Origin: Pseudalkalibacillus sp045920555
GTDB taxonomy: Bacteria > Bacillota > Bacilli > Bacillales > Fictibacillaceae
DNA length: 64,000 nt
Reading direction: 5' to 3'
Assembly: GCF_045920555.1 (NCBI RefSeq)
Contig: NZ_CP174509.1
Span: forward strand, 4,092,001-4,156,000
In this document: piece by piece, positions 27,355-36,394 of the stretch
How positions within the stretch are numbered: position 1 is the first letter of the stretch
How the letters are laid out: the number at the start of each line of letters is the position of its first letter
Notes under the pieces: generated by a model
Database searches by the model: none
Told to the model about the DNA's origin: nothing
The model's input: the letters and a program-made list of their open reading frames with translations, nothing else
Position numbers and translations under genes: made by a program

Positions 27355-27392
27355 GAAAAAGTGCTTTCCCATTGCGGGAAAAGCACTTTCTT
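27355..27392 (-). terminator. accDA terminator
   Basis: Minus-strand stem AAAGTGCTTTTCCC / GGGAAAGCACTTT with a short loop and T run. It overlaps the end of accA's untranslated tail and isolates accDA from pfkA. Confidence 0.88.
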
Positions 27393-28370
27393 TTATTTTA
27401 CGCCAATGGAATCGTTTTCAAAGGTGTATTGTCCGATTTTTTTGTATTTTTCATATCGATGCGCTACAAGTTCATCACTAGTCATTTTTGATAGCTCGTC
27501 TAGTGATGATTTAAGTACAGTTTCTATAAGGGATGCTTGCTTTAGAAGATCGCGATGAGCCCCGCCTTCCACCTCTGGAATCATTTGATCGATAATACCC
27601 ATATCAAGCAAGTCAGGGGCCGTGATTTTCATAGTGTCGGCAGCTCTTTTTGCCTGTGTGGAATCCTTCCACAACAAAGCCGCAGCACCCTCAGGCGAAA
27701 TCACAGAATACCACGAGTTTTCCAGCATGTGAACATGGTTTCCTACACCAATTGCGAGAGCTCCGCCACTAGCACCTTCACCGATTACAATACATATGAC
27801 AGGCACCGTTAAACCTGCCATTTCCACAAGATTGCGAGCGATTGCTTCACTTTGCCCACGTTCCTCAGCTGACATACCAGGATAAGCACCCTTTGTATCA
27901 AGAAGACATACGATCGGTCTGTTGAACTTCTCTGCTTGTTTCATCAATCGTAGAGCTTTTCTATATCCCTCAGGATGGGGCATACCAAAATTCCTGCGTA
28001 GGTTCTCCTTCGTATCCTTACCTCGCTGATGACCGATCACAGTCACTGGTTTGCCATGGAATTTTGCGATTCCGCCAACAATCGCTTCATCATCCCCATA
28101 AAGACGATCACCATGCAACTCAAGGAAATCGGTGAAGAGAGTGGTGATATAATCCAGGGTTGTCGGTCTTTCAGGATGTCGAGCCAATTGGACACGGTCC
28201 CATGGGGTCATGTTGCCGTAAATTTCTTTTTCAACCTTTTCAAGCCGTTCTTCTAATCGTTGAAGTTCGTCAGTCAGATCGATTCCTTTTTCATCCATAA
28301 ATCTTTTAAGTTCAGCAATTTTACTGCGTAACTCCTTTGCAGGACGTTCAAACTCTAAATCTCCTACCAT
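27393..28370 (-). CDS. accA: acetyl-CoA carboxylase carboxyltransferase subunit alpha
   Basis: Forms the carboxyltransferase with AccD and makes malonyl-CoA for fatty acid synthesis. The 325 residues match. The crotonase-fold segments CLLDTKGAYPGMSAEERGQ and GEGASGGALAIGVGN are present. Its ATG overlaps the accD stop codon as TAATG, a sign of translational coupling that keeps the subunits in balance. Confidence 0.98.
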   Translation of the reverse strand: MVGDLEFERPAKELRSKIAELKRFMDEKGIDLTDELQRLEERLEKVEKEIYGNMTPWDRVQLARHPERPTTLDYITTLFTDFLELHGDRLYGDDEAIVGGIAKFHGKPVTVIGHQRGKDTKENLRRNFGMPHPEGYRKALRLMKQAEKFNRPIVCLLDTKGAYPGMSAEERGQSEAIARNLVEMAGLTVPVICIVIGEGASGGALAIGVGNHVHMLENSWYSVISPEGAAALLWKDSTQAKRAADTMKITAPDLLDMGIIDQMIPEVEGGAHRDLLKQASLIETVLKSSLDELSKMTSDELVAHRYEKYKKIGQYTFENDSIGVK

Positions 28371-29224
28371 TACTCTTCACCTCCTTCGTGAATATCCAAC
28401 ACATTCGATAGTGTCGCCTTCATTTTCGTTCGATGGATCACATCATCCAACTGGCCGTGTTTCAGTAAAAATTCCGCTGTTTGAAAGTCCTCCGGCAGCT
28501 CTTGCCTTATCGTCTGTTCAATGATCCGGCGCCCGGCAAATCCAATCAATGCTTGCGGTTCAGCAAAATTATAATCTCCTACAGACGCAAAGCTTGCTGA
28601 AACTCCCCCTGTTGTAGGATGAGTCATTACAGAAATAAACAATAATCCTTCTTCATGGTGACGTTTCAATGCAACACTTGTTTTTGCCATTTGCATCAGA
28701 CTCAGAACGCCTTCTTGCATTCTAGCCCCACCAGATGCAGTAAAAATGATGAAGGGCTTTCGTTCTTCTGTTGCAACTTCTATTGCCCGAGTAATCTTTT
28801 CACCGACAACAGAACCCATGCTTCCCATTCTGAAGTGTGCGTCCATCACGGCGAAAACGATCGAATGCCCATCAATATCGCCTCTTCCAGTCACAACAGC
28901 TTCAGTTATTCCTGTCTTCTTTTGATCTTTTTCAATTGTTTCCAAGTAGTTTGGAAAGTGCAGTGGGTTTTCAGTCTGCATTTCTTTGTTGATTTCGTTA
29001 AACGTACCCTGATCGATGATAAGGTTGATGCGCTCTTTTGCTGTCATGCGGAAATGATGATCGCAAGAAAGACACACTTTATTAGCCTTATTCAGTTCCT
29101 TTGTCGTCATGATTGTCTTACAAACCGGGCATTTGGTCATCAATCCTTCAGGAACCTCTTGCTTAACTCGATCAGAAGGTATCGTCGCATATTTTCTTTT
29201 CTTGGCAAACAAGTCTTTTAACAA
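28370..29224 (-). CDS. accD: acetyl-CoA carboxylase carboxyltransferase subunit beta
   Basis: Zinc-binding subunit of the carboxyltransferase. The zinc ribbon has Cys32, Cys35, Cys51 and Cys54. The crotonase-like domain contains FTASGGARMQEG and THPTTGGVSASFASVGD. The 284 residues are typical. GGAGGTG lies before the ATG. Upstream, between it and the GntR regulator gene, lies the R3 repeat. Confidence 0.98.
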   Translation of the reverse strand: MLKDLFAKKRKYATIPSDRVKQEVPEGLMTKCPVCKTIMTTKELNKANKVCLSCDHHFRMTAKERINLIIDQGTFNEINKEMQTENPLHFPNYLETIEKDQKKTGITEAVVTGRGDIDGHSIVFAVMDAHFRMGSMGSVVGEKITRAIEVATEERKPFIIFTASGGARMQEGVLSLMQMAKTSVALKRHHEEGLLFISVMTHPTTGGVSASFASVGDYNFAEPQALIGFAGRRIIEQTIRQELPEDFQTAEFLLKHGQLDDVIHRTKMKATLSNVLDIHEGGEE

Positions 29225-29252
29225 GTTGTTGCACCTCCATAAATCACTAAAT

Positions 29253-29348
29253 AAAAAAGCACAAGCGCCAGGCTTAGCCTCAACAGACCATGGACAGTCC
29301 GTTGAAGCAGGTTGAAGCGAACGGGTTGACGATGGCGCTGAGCCAGGT
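29253..29348. repeat. R3 repeat (agcgcc...ggcgct type)
   Basis: Starts aaaaaagcacaagcgccagg and ends gatggcgctgagccagg. The ends are inverted (agcgcc / ggcgct). I recall very similar intergenic repeats in other Bacillaceae. It fills most of the 139-base gap between the GntR gene and accD. A related piece seems to sit inside R1 copy H. Confidence 0.55.
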
Positions 29349-29363
29349 ATATTTCTAATCTAC

Positions 29364-29999
29364 TTATTGCTGATACCTTTGTATGGAAGATAACTGATTT
29401 TCTTCCATTCCTGCTTGGATCAACGATGTTATATTTTTGTAATCGGATAATTTATAAGAGTATTTTTTCTTAGAACAAGTATCATCATATTCATTCAATT
29501 CAATCCACAGTCTGTACAGTAAAAAGTTCTGTGCGGCGTCAAAAACGATCTTGAAAAAATCCCATTCCATAGCAGACGACATTTTATCGGCACTGGCCTC
29601 TTCCATCCGAGAAAGCAAATCCTTCAATTTTGAAATCTGTTCCTCTGTTCTTCTCTCAGAAGCAAGCATGATGGCGTTTTTCTCAATAAGATTTCTTGTT
29701 TCCGCCAGCTCCTCTTTAGCTGTGGTATCGTTCAAAATAAAGGAAGCAAGCACCTCGACAAGGCGATGCTTCTTAGGTTCTTTTATAAATGTTCCCTCGC
29801 CTCTTCGTGTTTCGATCAACCCTAACAATTCCATAGCCCTCAATGCTTCACGAACAGAGGATCTGCCGACATTCAGCCTTTCTGACAATTCCCTTTCAGA
29901 CGGAAGTTTGTCTCCTGGCTGCAGTTGATCATCAAACATGATTGTCTTCAGCTTGTTTAAAATTTCTACAAACATCTTTTCACGAGGTTTGGTTGTCAT
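29364..29999 (-). CDS. FadR-subfamily GntR transcriptional regulator
   Basis: DNA-binding repressor or activator with a winged-helix N-terminus (residues 8-74; PSERELSERLNVGRSSVREA, then GLIETRRGEGTFI) and an FCD-type helical ligand domain (about residues 90-205). The 211 residues match the subfamily. It follows the malic enzyme gene by 31 bases and precedes accDA, so it is co-transcribed with malic enzyme. A palindrome fitting its subfamily operator lies at the malic enzyme promoter (31458-31474), suggesting autoregulation. The effector is unknown; organic or fatty acids are common for this subfamily. Confidence 0.88.
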   Translation of the reverse strand: MTTKPREKMFVEILNKLKTIMFDDQLQPGDKLPSERELSERLNVGRSSVREALRAMELLGLIETRRGEGTFIKEPKKHRLVEVLASFILNDTTAKEELAETRNLIEKNAIMLASERRTEEQISKLKDLLSRMEEASADKMSSAMEWDFFKIVFDAAQNFLLYRLWIELNEYDDTCSKKKYSYKLSDYKNITSLIQAGMEENQLSSIQRYQQ

Positions 30000-30030
30000 T
30001 TATACGCCACCCACTTTTTCAGAAGCTTTT

Positions 30031-31269
30031 CTATTCTTCATCGATAAGGGCAAGTCGGCGGGTTTTCTCTGCAATATCCTCAGGATTGACCTCGATTCTG
30101 GCAACGCCAGTTTCCATTGCTGCTTTTGCAACAGATGCCGCCACCGCTGGAGCAACTCGAGGATCGAACGGTGCAGGTATGACATAATCGTCCGAAAGTT
30201 CGGTCGTTTGGATCAGGTTTGCTATTGCATAAACAGCTGCAATCTTCATTTCTTCATTGATGTGGGTAGCACGTGTATCAAGTGCTCCACGGAAAATCCC
30301 TGGGAATGCAAGGACATTATTGACTTGATTCGCGAAGTCAGAGCGTCCTGTCCCGATCACTTTAGCACCGGCTGCCTTTGCTTCATCAGGCATGATTTCA
30401 GGAACCGGGTTCGCCATTGCAAAAATAATCGGATCTTCGTTCATACTTTTTACCATATCAGGTGTCAAAGCACCTTCTACAGAAACCCCGATGAAGACGT
30501 CCATTCCTTTTACTGCCTCTTCTAGTGATCCTTCTATTTGTTGTCGGTTCGTAAAGTGTGCAACTTCTGCCTTTACTCGATTCATTCCATAAGGTCGGCC
30601 TTCATAAATCGCACCCTTTGAGTCGCACATGATGATGTCTTTCACACCGAATCTGTTCAAAAGTTTGATGATGGCAATCCCGGCAGAACCCGCACCATTC
30701 ACAACAACTTTGATGGAAGACATCGACTTACGAGTCAATTTAAGCGCATTGACCAACCCGGCAACCGTTACGATCGCTGTGCCATGTTGATCATCATGGA
30801 AAATCGGAATGTTCGTTTCTTTCTTCAACCGCTCTTCAATGATGAAACAATTAGGAGCGGCGATATCTTCGAGGTTTACACCGCCAAATGTCGGTTCCAG
30901 CAATTTGACCGTTTGGACAATCTGATCCACATCACTCGTATTCAGACAGATAGGAAAAGCATCTACACCTGCGAAGCTCTTGAAAAGGACCGCTTTGCCT
31001 TCCATGACAGGAAGTGCCGCTTCTGGCCCGATATTACCAAGGCCTAGAACTGCTGTGCCATCTGAAACTACAGCAACAGTATTCCCTTTCATTGTGTATT
31101 CATAGACTCTGTTTTTATCTTCGTATATATCCTTACATGGTTCTGCGACGCCAGGAGAATAAGCAAGACTTAGGTCAGTCGCATTTCTAACTGGTACTTT
31201 TGCTTTGGATTCTAGTTTACCTTGATTGATTCTATGCATGTGCAGTGCTTCTTCTCGAGAAACAGACAT
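30031..31269 (-). CDS. ytsJ: malic enzyme, YtsJ type
   Basis: Decarboxylates malate to pyruvate; B. subtilis YtsJ prefers NADP and supplies NADPH during growth on malate. The 412 residues match the short malic enzymes without a phosphotransacetylase domain. Motifs: SLAYSPGVAEPCKDI near residue 33-47, FHDDQHGTAIV, and the nucleotide fold VVNGAGSAGIAI. The start ATG has AGGGAGA upstream. It is followed by the GntR regulator and accDA, linking pyruvate and NADPH supply to fatty acid synthesis. Confidence 0.93.
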   Translation of the reverse strand: MSVSREEALHMHRINQGKLESKAKVPVRNATDLSLAYSPGVAEPCKDIYEDKNRVYEYTMKGNTVAVVSDGTAVLGLGNIGPEAALPVMEGKAVLFKSFAGVDAFPICLNTSDVDQIVQTVKLLEPTFGGVNLEDIAAPNCFIIEERLKKETNIPIFHDDQHGTAIVTVAGLVNALKLTRKSMSSIKVVVNGAGSAGIAIIKLLNRFGVKDIIMCDSKGAIYEGRPYGMNRVKAEVAHFTNRQQIEGSLEEAVKGMDVFIGVSVEGALTPDMVKSMNEDPIIFAMANPVPEIMPDEAKAAGAKVIGTGRSDFANQVNNVLAFPGIFRGALDTRATHINEEMKIAAVYAIANLIQTTELSDDYVIPAPFDPRVAPAVAASVAKAAMETGVARIEVNPEDIAEKTRRLALIDEE

Positions 31270-31457
31270 AAGTTCATCTCCCTTATTCTTATAATATATA
31301 GGCTCCGATAATAAAATAATTTGTTGGCTTGGCTAAAGGATTGAGCCAACACTCAAGCTATGTCTATGGAGAGTAAAATGTGTTTTAAATAAACAGAATT
31401 GTTGTACACTGCCTAGACTATAATTTTCGCCTGTTGTAGTACATATTAGATAAATCA

Positions 31458-31474
31458 AGGTGGTCTGACCACCT
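31458..31474. promoter_or_regulatory. GntR-type operator at the malic enzyme promoter
   Basis: Perfect palindrome aggtggt-ctg-accacct. Its centre tggtctgacca (31461-31471) fits the FadR-subfamily consensus TNGTNNNACNA at every fixed position. It begins about 12 bases downstream of the -10 box of the promoter at 31487-31514, where a repressor would block transcription. Confidence 0.65.
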
Positions 31475-31486
31475 ATCGACCTATTC

Positions 31487-31514
31487 ATTATAACAAACTG
31501 GGTCAACCTGTAAA
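31487..31514 (-). promoter_or_regulatory. sigma-A promoter of the ytsJ-gntR unit
   Basis: Minus-strand -35 TTTACA (complement of 31509-31514), 16-base spacer and perfect -10 TATAAT (complement of 31487-31492). It lies just past the dnaE stop and about 220 bases upstream of the malic enzyme ATG. Confidence 0.65.
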
Positions 31515-31526
31515 GAAAATTACGGT

Positions 31527-34500
31527 TTATTTTAAAACAACATTTTTCGTTCCAAGCAACGACTCAAACTTTACAATACATTCATGAGTAGGGTCAATAT
31601 TAAACTCGTTAGATAATCTTACAGTCTTTCTATCTTGTTCATAGTATAAAATGACGTCTGTGTTTCCCGGGTATTGCAGGACAATTTTTTTGATATGGTG
31701 CAGAACTCCACTTTCCTGTTGAGATGGGTCCACCTTGAGAAATAGACTTCGATTCTTCTTTTCATCTGGATTCGGCAGTGTCTGTAAGTCAGCAGCTTTG
31801 TCAATGATGATCTTTAAGCCTTCAGAAGTTTCTATATTTCCTTCAACAAGCAGGAGTTTCCCCTCCTGATACAGGTCAGGAGTTTTTTGATACGTCTTTG
31901 GGAAGACAATCCCCTCAATTTCACCAGTTTCGTCACTCAATTGGACAAACGCCATCCAATCTCCCTTTTTCGTTTTGATAAGCTTTGCTTTAGTGATCAT
32001 GACTCCTAGCCGAATAGATTGTTCATTATTATCAATCTCTCCAACTTGCTTACGGTTATAAACATCAAGGATTGAATTAAATTCTTCTAAAGGATGTCCG
32101 GTCAAATAAAAGCCAAGTACTTCATATTCGAACTGAAGATTTTCTTTATCCTGAAAAGGTGGTACATCTTCCATGACAGGCTTATCTGAATGATTATCAT
32201 CCTCGAAAAAGTCAATTTGGCCTTCCTCTTCAGCCTTTTGAATTTTAGACCCATGATCGATTGCCATATCAAGATTAGCCAAAAGCTGGGCCCGGTTGTT
32301 TGAAAATTCATCTAAGCAACCTGCGAGTATCAACGATTCTAACGATCGTTTATTCAACGTTTTTAGAGATACTCTTCTGCACAAATCGAAAACATCCTGA
32401 TATGGACCCTTTCTTCGCTCTTTTAAAATGGCTTCGATGGCACGTAAACCTACGTTCTTGATGACAAGAAAACCCATCCGTAAGCCTTGATTTTCGACTG
32501 TGAATCCAGCGTCACTTGAATTGATGGAAGGCGGGAACACTTCAATCCCTTTTTGACGGGCTTCGCTTAGATAAGCTGCTGTCTTTCCTTGATTTCCTAC
32601 CGTACTGCTGAGAAGTTCAGCTAAGAAATATAATGGATAGTTCGCTTTCAAGTAAGCCAGTTGATATGCGATCACACTATAAGCTACGGCATGGGAACGA
32701 TTGAATCCATAGTTGGCGAACCGGACAATCAAATCATAAATGTCGTTTGCTGAGTCGGAATCATAGCCTTTACGGATTGCCCCGTTCACAAAGAATTCCC
32801 TCTGTTCATGGAGCACTTCTGCTTTTTTCTTACTTACAGCTCGTCTAAGCAAATCGGCTTCACCTAGAGAGAATCCTGCCATGGTTGAAGCAATCTGCAT
32901 GATTTGTTCCTGATAAACGATAACCCCATAAGTCTTGCCTAAAATCGGCTCTAGAGCAGAATGTGGATACTGTACTTGAGTCTTCTTGTGTTTCCGCTCA
33001 ATGTAGGTCGGAATGTTTTCCATCGGGCCTGGTCTATACAAGGCATTAACTGCGACGATATCCTCGAATTCAGTAGGTTTCAGCTTTCGTAAAACCTTTC
33101 GCATCCCATCGGATTCAAGTTGGAAAATCCCAGTCGTATCACCCTGGCTTAACAGTTTATATGTTTTGTAATCATCGAACGGCAATTCGTCTAGAGAAAT
33201 CTCTTCTCCTGTACTTTTCTTTATTGAAGCTTTAATGTTCTCTAACAAAGTTAAATTACGAAGACCTAGAAAGTCCATTTTGAGAAGGCCGATCTCCTCT
33301 AAACCATCCATCGTATATTGGGTCAGATCCAAGAATTCGCTTCCCGATTGAGTGGGCACGACCTCATGAAGAGGATCTCTGCTGATGATGATACCCGCTG
33401 CATGAGTTGAAGAATGCCGCGGCAGTCCTTCAATTGTTTTTGAAATATTCCATAAGGTTTGGGTTTCTTGTGATTGATCTAGTGTTTTTTTGAGTAACGG
33501 CGATTCATTGATAGCCTTTTCTAATGTGATTCCTGGCCGTGAAGGAATCTGTTTTGCTACTTTATCTACCAAGCGGTTATCGAGATTCAACACACGGCCG
33601 ACATCCCTTACAGCCGCCTTTGCTGCCAATGTTCCAAACGTAATGATTTGGGCAACCCGATCTTTCCCATATTTATTCGAAACATATTCAATGACTGCGT
33701 CTCTCCGTGTGTCGGGAAAATCAATGTCAATATCAGGCATTGATACTCTCTCCGGGTTTAAGAACCGCTCGAAAAGTAATTCTTTTTCGATTGGATCCAC
33801 CTGGGTGATGTACAACACGTAAGCAACGAGTGAACCCGCTGCTGAACCCCGTCCAGGACCTGTCATAATCCTGTTTTCTCGAGCATATTTCATAAAATCC
33901 CAGACAATTAAGAAGTAATCATTGAAGCCCATTTCCTCAATGATCTTTAATTCATATTCCAGACGGTCGTCTACCTTGGAAGACGGAGCACCATACCGTT
34001 CTTGTACGCCTTTTTCACAAAGTTTTCTTAAGAAAGAACCACTGGTCTCTACAGGAGGTAAAGGATATTGGGGTAAGATTGGATTGCCAAACCCCAATGT
34101 AACATTACACTTTCCAGCAATTTCTATGGTATTTTGAATCGCTTCAGGAATATGTGCGAAACGGTTCTCCATTTCTGAACTCGGTTTGAAATAATGCTCA
34201 TCTGTCGGGTAACGTTCATGATCACCATCATTCAATTTCGTGCCAAGCTTGATCGCTCGTAACGCTTCAAAAGCGTTCGCGTCGACCTTATCTATGTAAT
34301 GGATATTATTTGTAGCCACTACCGGAACATCGGTTTGTTTGGATAGTTGGCTGATGTTCAGGTTAAGTTCTTTTTCCCTTCCGAGCCCGTGATCTTCTAT
34401 TCCTAAATAAAAATCCCTTCCGAACGACTGCTTCATTTTCCTGCACATCTGCTCAGCAATCTGCCTGTCAGTCTGAAGAAAACGCTGAATGATCCCATTT

Positions 34501-34904
34501 AAACCTGTAGAAATTATGAGAAGACCTTCCCTGAACTTGTGGATATCCGAAAGACCAAGAGCTGGTTGCTGTTTGCCTTCATATGTCTGGAGCATGGAAC
34601 TAAGTTTGATCAACTGACGGTAACCGGTCTGATCTTTGGCGTATAAAAGAAGTTTCGCAGGTAATGATCCTGCATCCGAACTAAAGTGAAGATCTGCTTC
34701 GAGACCAAGGATCGGTTTTATACCTTTCTCTACACAAGATTTATAGAACGGGAGTATGCCATACATGACATTTCGATCGGTAATTGCTAACGCCTGCATT
34801 CCATCTTCTCTTGCACGCTCGGTTAGTCGATCGATTCTGCAAGCACTTTCTAACAATGAATACTCACTATGTACGTGCAAATGAACAAATCCCATTTGAG
34901 TCAC
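31527..34904 (-). CDS. dnaE: DNA polymerase III alpha subunit, DnaE type
   Basis: In Firmicutes DnaE extends primers, mainly on the lagging strand, before handing over to PolC. The 1125 residues match. The PHP domain opens the protein (VHLHVHSEYSLLESA, residues 7-21). The palm carries the active-site aspartates in SMPDIDIDFPDTRRD. GPGRGSAAGSLVAYVL and the thumb/fingers regions follow. Near the C-terminus lie a helix-hairpin-helix and an OB fold (IRLGVMITKAKLIKTKKGDW). The ATG has AGGGAGTGA upstream. Confidence 0.97.
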   Translation of the reverse strand: MTQMGFVHLHVHSEYSLLESACRIDRLTERAREDGMQALAITDRNVMYGILPFYKSCVEKGIKPILGLEADLHFSSDAGSLPAKLLLYAKDQTGYRQLIKLSSMLQTYEGKQQPALGLSDIHKFREGLLIISTGLNGIIQRFLQTDRQIAEQMCRKMKQSFGRDFYLGIEDHGLGREKELNLNISQLSKQTDVPVVATNNIHYIDKVDANAFEALRAIKLGTKLNDGDHERYPTDEHYFKPSSEMENRFAHIPEAIQNTIEIAGKCNVTLGFGNPILPQYPLPPVETSGSFLRKLCEKGVQERYGAPSSKVDDRLEYELKIIEEMGFNDYFLIVWDFMKYARENRIMTGPGRGSAAGSLVAYVLYITQVDPIEKELLFERFLNPERVSMPDIDIDFPDTRRDAVIEYVSNKYGKDRVAQIITFGTLAAKAAVRDVGRVLNLDNRLVDKVAKQIPSRPGITLEKAINESPLLKKTLDQSQETQTLWNISKTIEGLPRHSSTHAAGIIISRDPLHEVVPTQSGSEFLDLTQYTMDGLEEIGLLKMDFLGLRNLTLLENIKASIKKSTGEEISLDELPFDDYKTYKLLSQGDTTGIFQLESDGMRKVLRKLKPTEFEDIVAVNALYRPGPMENIPTYIERKHKKTQVQYPHSALEPILGKTYGVIVYQEQIMQIASTMAGFSLGEADLLRRAVSKKKAEVLHEQREFFVNGAIRKGYDSDSANDIYDLIVRFANYGFNRSHAVAYSVIAYQLAYLKANYPLYFLAELLSSTVGNQGKTAAYLSEARQKGIEVFPPSINSSDAGFTVENQGLRMGFLVIKNVGLRAIEAILKERRKGPYQDVFDLCRRVSLKTLNKRSLESLILAGCLDEFSNNRAQLLANLDMAIDHGSKIQKAEEEGQIDFFEDDNHSDKPVMEDVPPFQDKENLQFEYEVLGFYLTGHPLEEFNSILDVYNRKQVGEIDNNEQSIRLGVMITKAKLIKTKKGDWMAFVQLSDETGEIEGIVFPKTYQKTPDLYQEGKLLLVEGNIETSEGLKIIIDKAADLQTLPNPDEKKNRSLFLKVDPSQQESGVLHHIKKIVLQYPGNTDVILYYEQDRKTVRLSNEFNIDPTHECIVKFESLLGTKNVVLK

Positions 34905-35035
34905 TCCCTTCCTTTTATCCTAATCTCATTATATACAAGACTGTAACAACATGAAATCAAGCATACTTATTTGCGGTTGTCCATACTTATAAATTGAGAG
35001 AGTTTATCAGATTCTCAGGTAAAGGTGGGGTCTGT

Positions 35036-35362
35036 TTGGTCAGAGAATTTGTTTCGACGACAATTATCTATTTCTGTATTGCATTTGGAATCATATTAGG
35101 GGGGTGTTTAGTCGGGGCGATCGGAATGATGTTGACAGGAAAGCCACCGTTCCTTTCTATGACACAATTATCCAAAAGCTTGAAAATATGGGCGATTGTT
35201 GCTGCAATCGGCGGTACCTTCGATACTATCGATAATTTCGAAAGAGGGTTTGAAAGCGAAGCTTGGATTGAAGTCATCAAGCAAATCCTTTATATCGTCT
35301 CGGCTTTGCTTGGTGCGAATTCAGGCGGAGCAATCATACAATGGATTACCCAGGAGGATTAG
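35036..35362 (+). CDS. ytrH: YtrH family sporulation membrane protein
   Basis: Small membrane protein needed for normal sporulation in B. subtilis, where it is made under sigma-E with YtrI. I chose the TTG at 35036, 5-7 bases after AGGTGGGG, giving 108 residues (B. subtilis about 113). The frame is open 14 codons further upstream. Three hydrophobic segments are visible, with the family segment IWAIVAAIGGTFDTIDNFERG in the middle. It is divergent from dnaE and 3 bases from ytrI. Confidence 0.88.
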   Translation: MVREFVSTTIIYFCIAFGIILGGCLVGAIGMMLTGKPPFLSMTQLSKSLKIWAIVAAIGGTFDTIDNFERGFESEAWIEVIKQILYIVSALLGANSGGAIIQWITQED

Positions 35363-35365
35363 AAG

Positions 35366-35869
35366 ATGCGGATTCCTCCTCTCTATCGTCGTAAAGGTTA
35401 CCAACGTTTTTTTGCCGGAATCGTGATTGGCTTCATATGCGGATGGTTCTTTTTCCTGCTAAGTTTCGGTAGTCTACAGGAATTTTATATGACAGAGATC
35501 GATCGAAGGGATGAAGAGATCAAAGACCTGAATGAGAAATTCAAACATTTTAGAGAAGATTATGAAGAAAAAAATAAAGAAAATGAAAAAAAGCTCCGTA
35601 TCCAAGAAATTAAAGTCAGTTTTTTGAACCGAGAACAAGTAGGGCTGAAAGGGCTCCCATTGATCGAGCTTGAAAATGCCGTGAAATCGCAATTAAATGA
35701 CGTCTTGACAAAAGACATTGAATCAGTAGGCCAAAACTCAAATTTATTGATCCGTACTCTTGAAAACAAGAACTTCTTCATCGGTAAAGAAACGTATAAT
35801 GTGAATGTCTATCAGATGCATCTTTATACAACTTTACGATTATATTTAAAAGTAGAACGAGTAAACTAG
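35366..35869 (+). CDS. ytrI: YtrI-like sporulation protein
   Basis: Partner gene of ytrH in sporulation. One membrane segment near residues 16-36 (FFAGIVIGFICGWFFFLL) is followed by a charged coiled-coil stretch (residues about 45-85, rich in E, K and N). A C-terminal domain of unknown fold ends in LYTTLRLYLKVERVN. The 167 residues fit the family. The ATG is preceded by GGAGGA belonging to the end of ytrH. Confidence 0.85.
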   Translation: MRIPPLYRRKGYQRFFAGIVIGFICGWFFFLLSFGSLQEFYMTEIDRRDEEIKDLNEKFKHFREDYEEKNKENEKKLRIQEIKVSFLNREQVGLKGLPLIELENAVKSQLNDVLTKDIESVGQNSNLLIRTLENKNFFIGKETYNVNVYQMHLYTTLRLYLKVERVN

Positions 35870-35973
35870 GCTTGTTTTTTGACATTTGTGAGACATTTGG
35901 GTTTCATTGTTAGCAAAGTACATGCACATCGTATACAATATAAATAGGAAAAAACATGAAAGGGGGATTGTGA

Positions 35974-36156
35974 ATGATCATCAGCCGAAAAGAAATGGCG
36001 AGGGCGAAAGTCGAAAAGCTTAAAAACGGTTATTCCGCGTTCGCTGAAACAAAAGAGGTCGCGGAACTGATTAAGAAGCAAGCTACCGCACTAAACATCG
36101 AATTTATAGAGGACGTGACAGAAATTGGATCCTGGTTCATCCCAGCCAAACAATAA
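35974..36156 (+). CDS. small hypothetical protein
   Basis: Sixty residues, beginning MIISRKEMARAKVEKLK. The ribosome site AAAGGGGGA 7 bases before the ATG is strong, which supports a real gene. No signal peptide or membrane segment; the protein is charged and alpha-helical in appearance. It lies between ytrI and nrnA, where B. subtilis has a similarly small gene (possibly ytzJ); I cannot confirm orthology. Followed by a stem ccccagcc...ggggctttt near 36171-36210 that should terminate it. Confidence 0.75.
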   Translation: MIISRKEMARAKVEKLKNGYSAFAETKEVAELIKKQATALNIEFIEDVTEIGSWFIPAKQ

Positions 36157-36169
36157 TTTACTGAAAACA

Positions 36170-36213
36170 TAGCCCCAGCCTTTTCATAAAAAGGAATTGG
36201 GGCTTTTATTTTT
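36170..36213 (+). terminator. terminator after the 60-residue ORF
   Basis: Stem AGCCCCAGCCTTTT / AAAGGAATTGGGGCTTTT-type inverted repeat with a mismatch, then TTATTTTTT. Confidence 0.7.
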
Positions 36214-36256
36214 TGTAATGGATGTTTATATATAATGTGGAGTAAGAGAATCTTTT

Positions 36257-36373
36257 TAATCGAAATTTGCGACACTCCTGCGGGAAAAGCGAGCCAAGCG
36301 AGACCCCGCAGCGAGGAACGAGCGAGGAGGCTTGCGGATCGCCCGCGGAAAGGGAGTAAATTTCGCAAAAAAG
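36257..36373 (+). repeat. R1 repeat, copy E (short form)
   Basis: About 115 bases holding only the outer arms: cgacactcctgcgggaaaag, cgagaccccgcagcgagg, gaggcttgcggatcgcccg and cggaaagggagtaaatttcg. The arms pair with each other as a long imperfect hairpin. The roughly 190-base inner core of the long copies is absent. It abuts the nrnA 3' end. Confidence 0.88.
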
Positions 36374-36394
36374 ATAAAAAGCTTTTTTTGAAAA

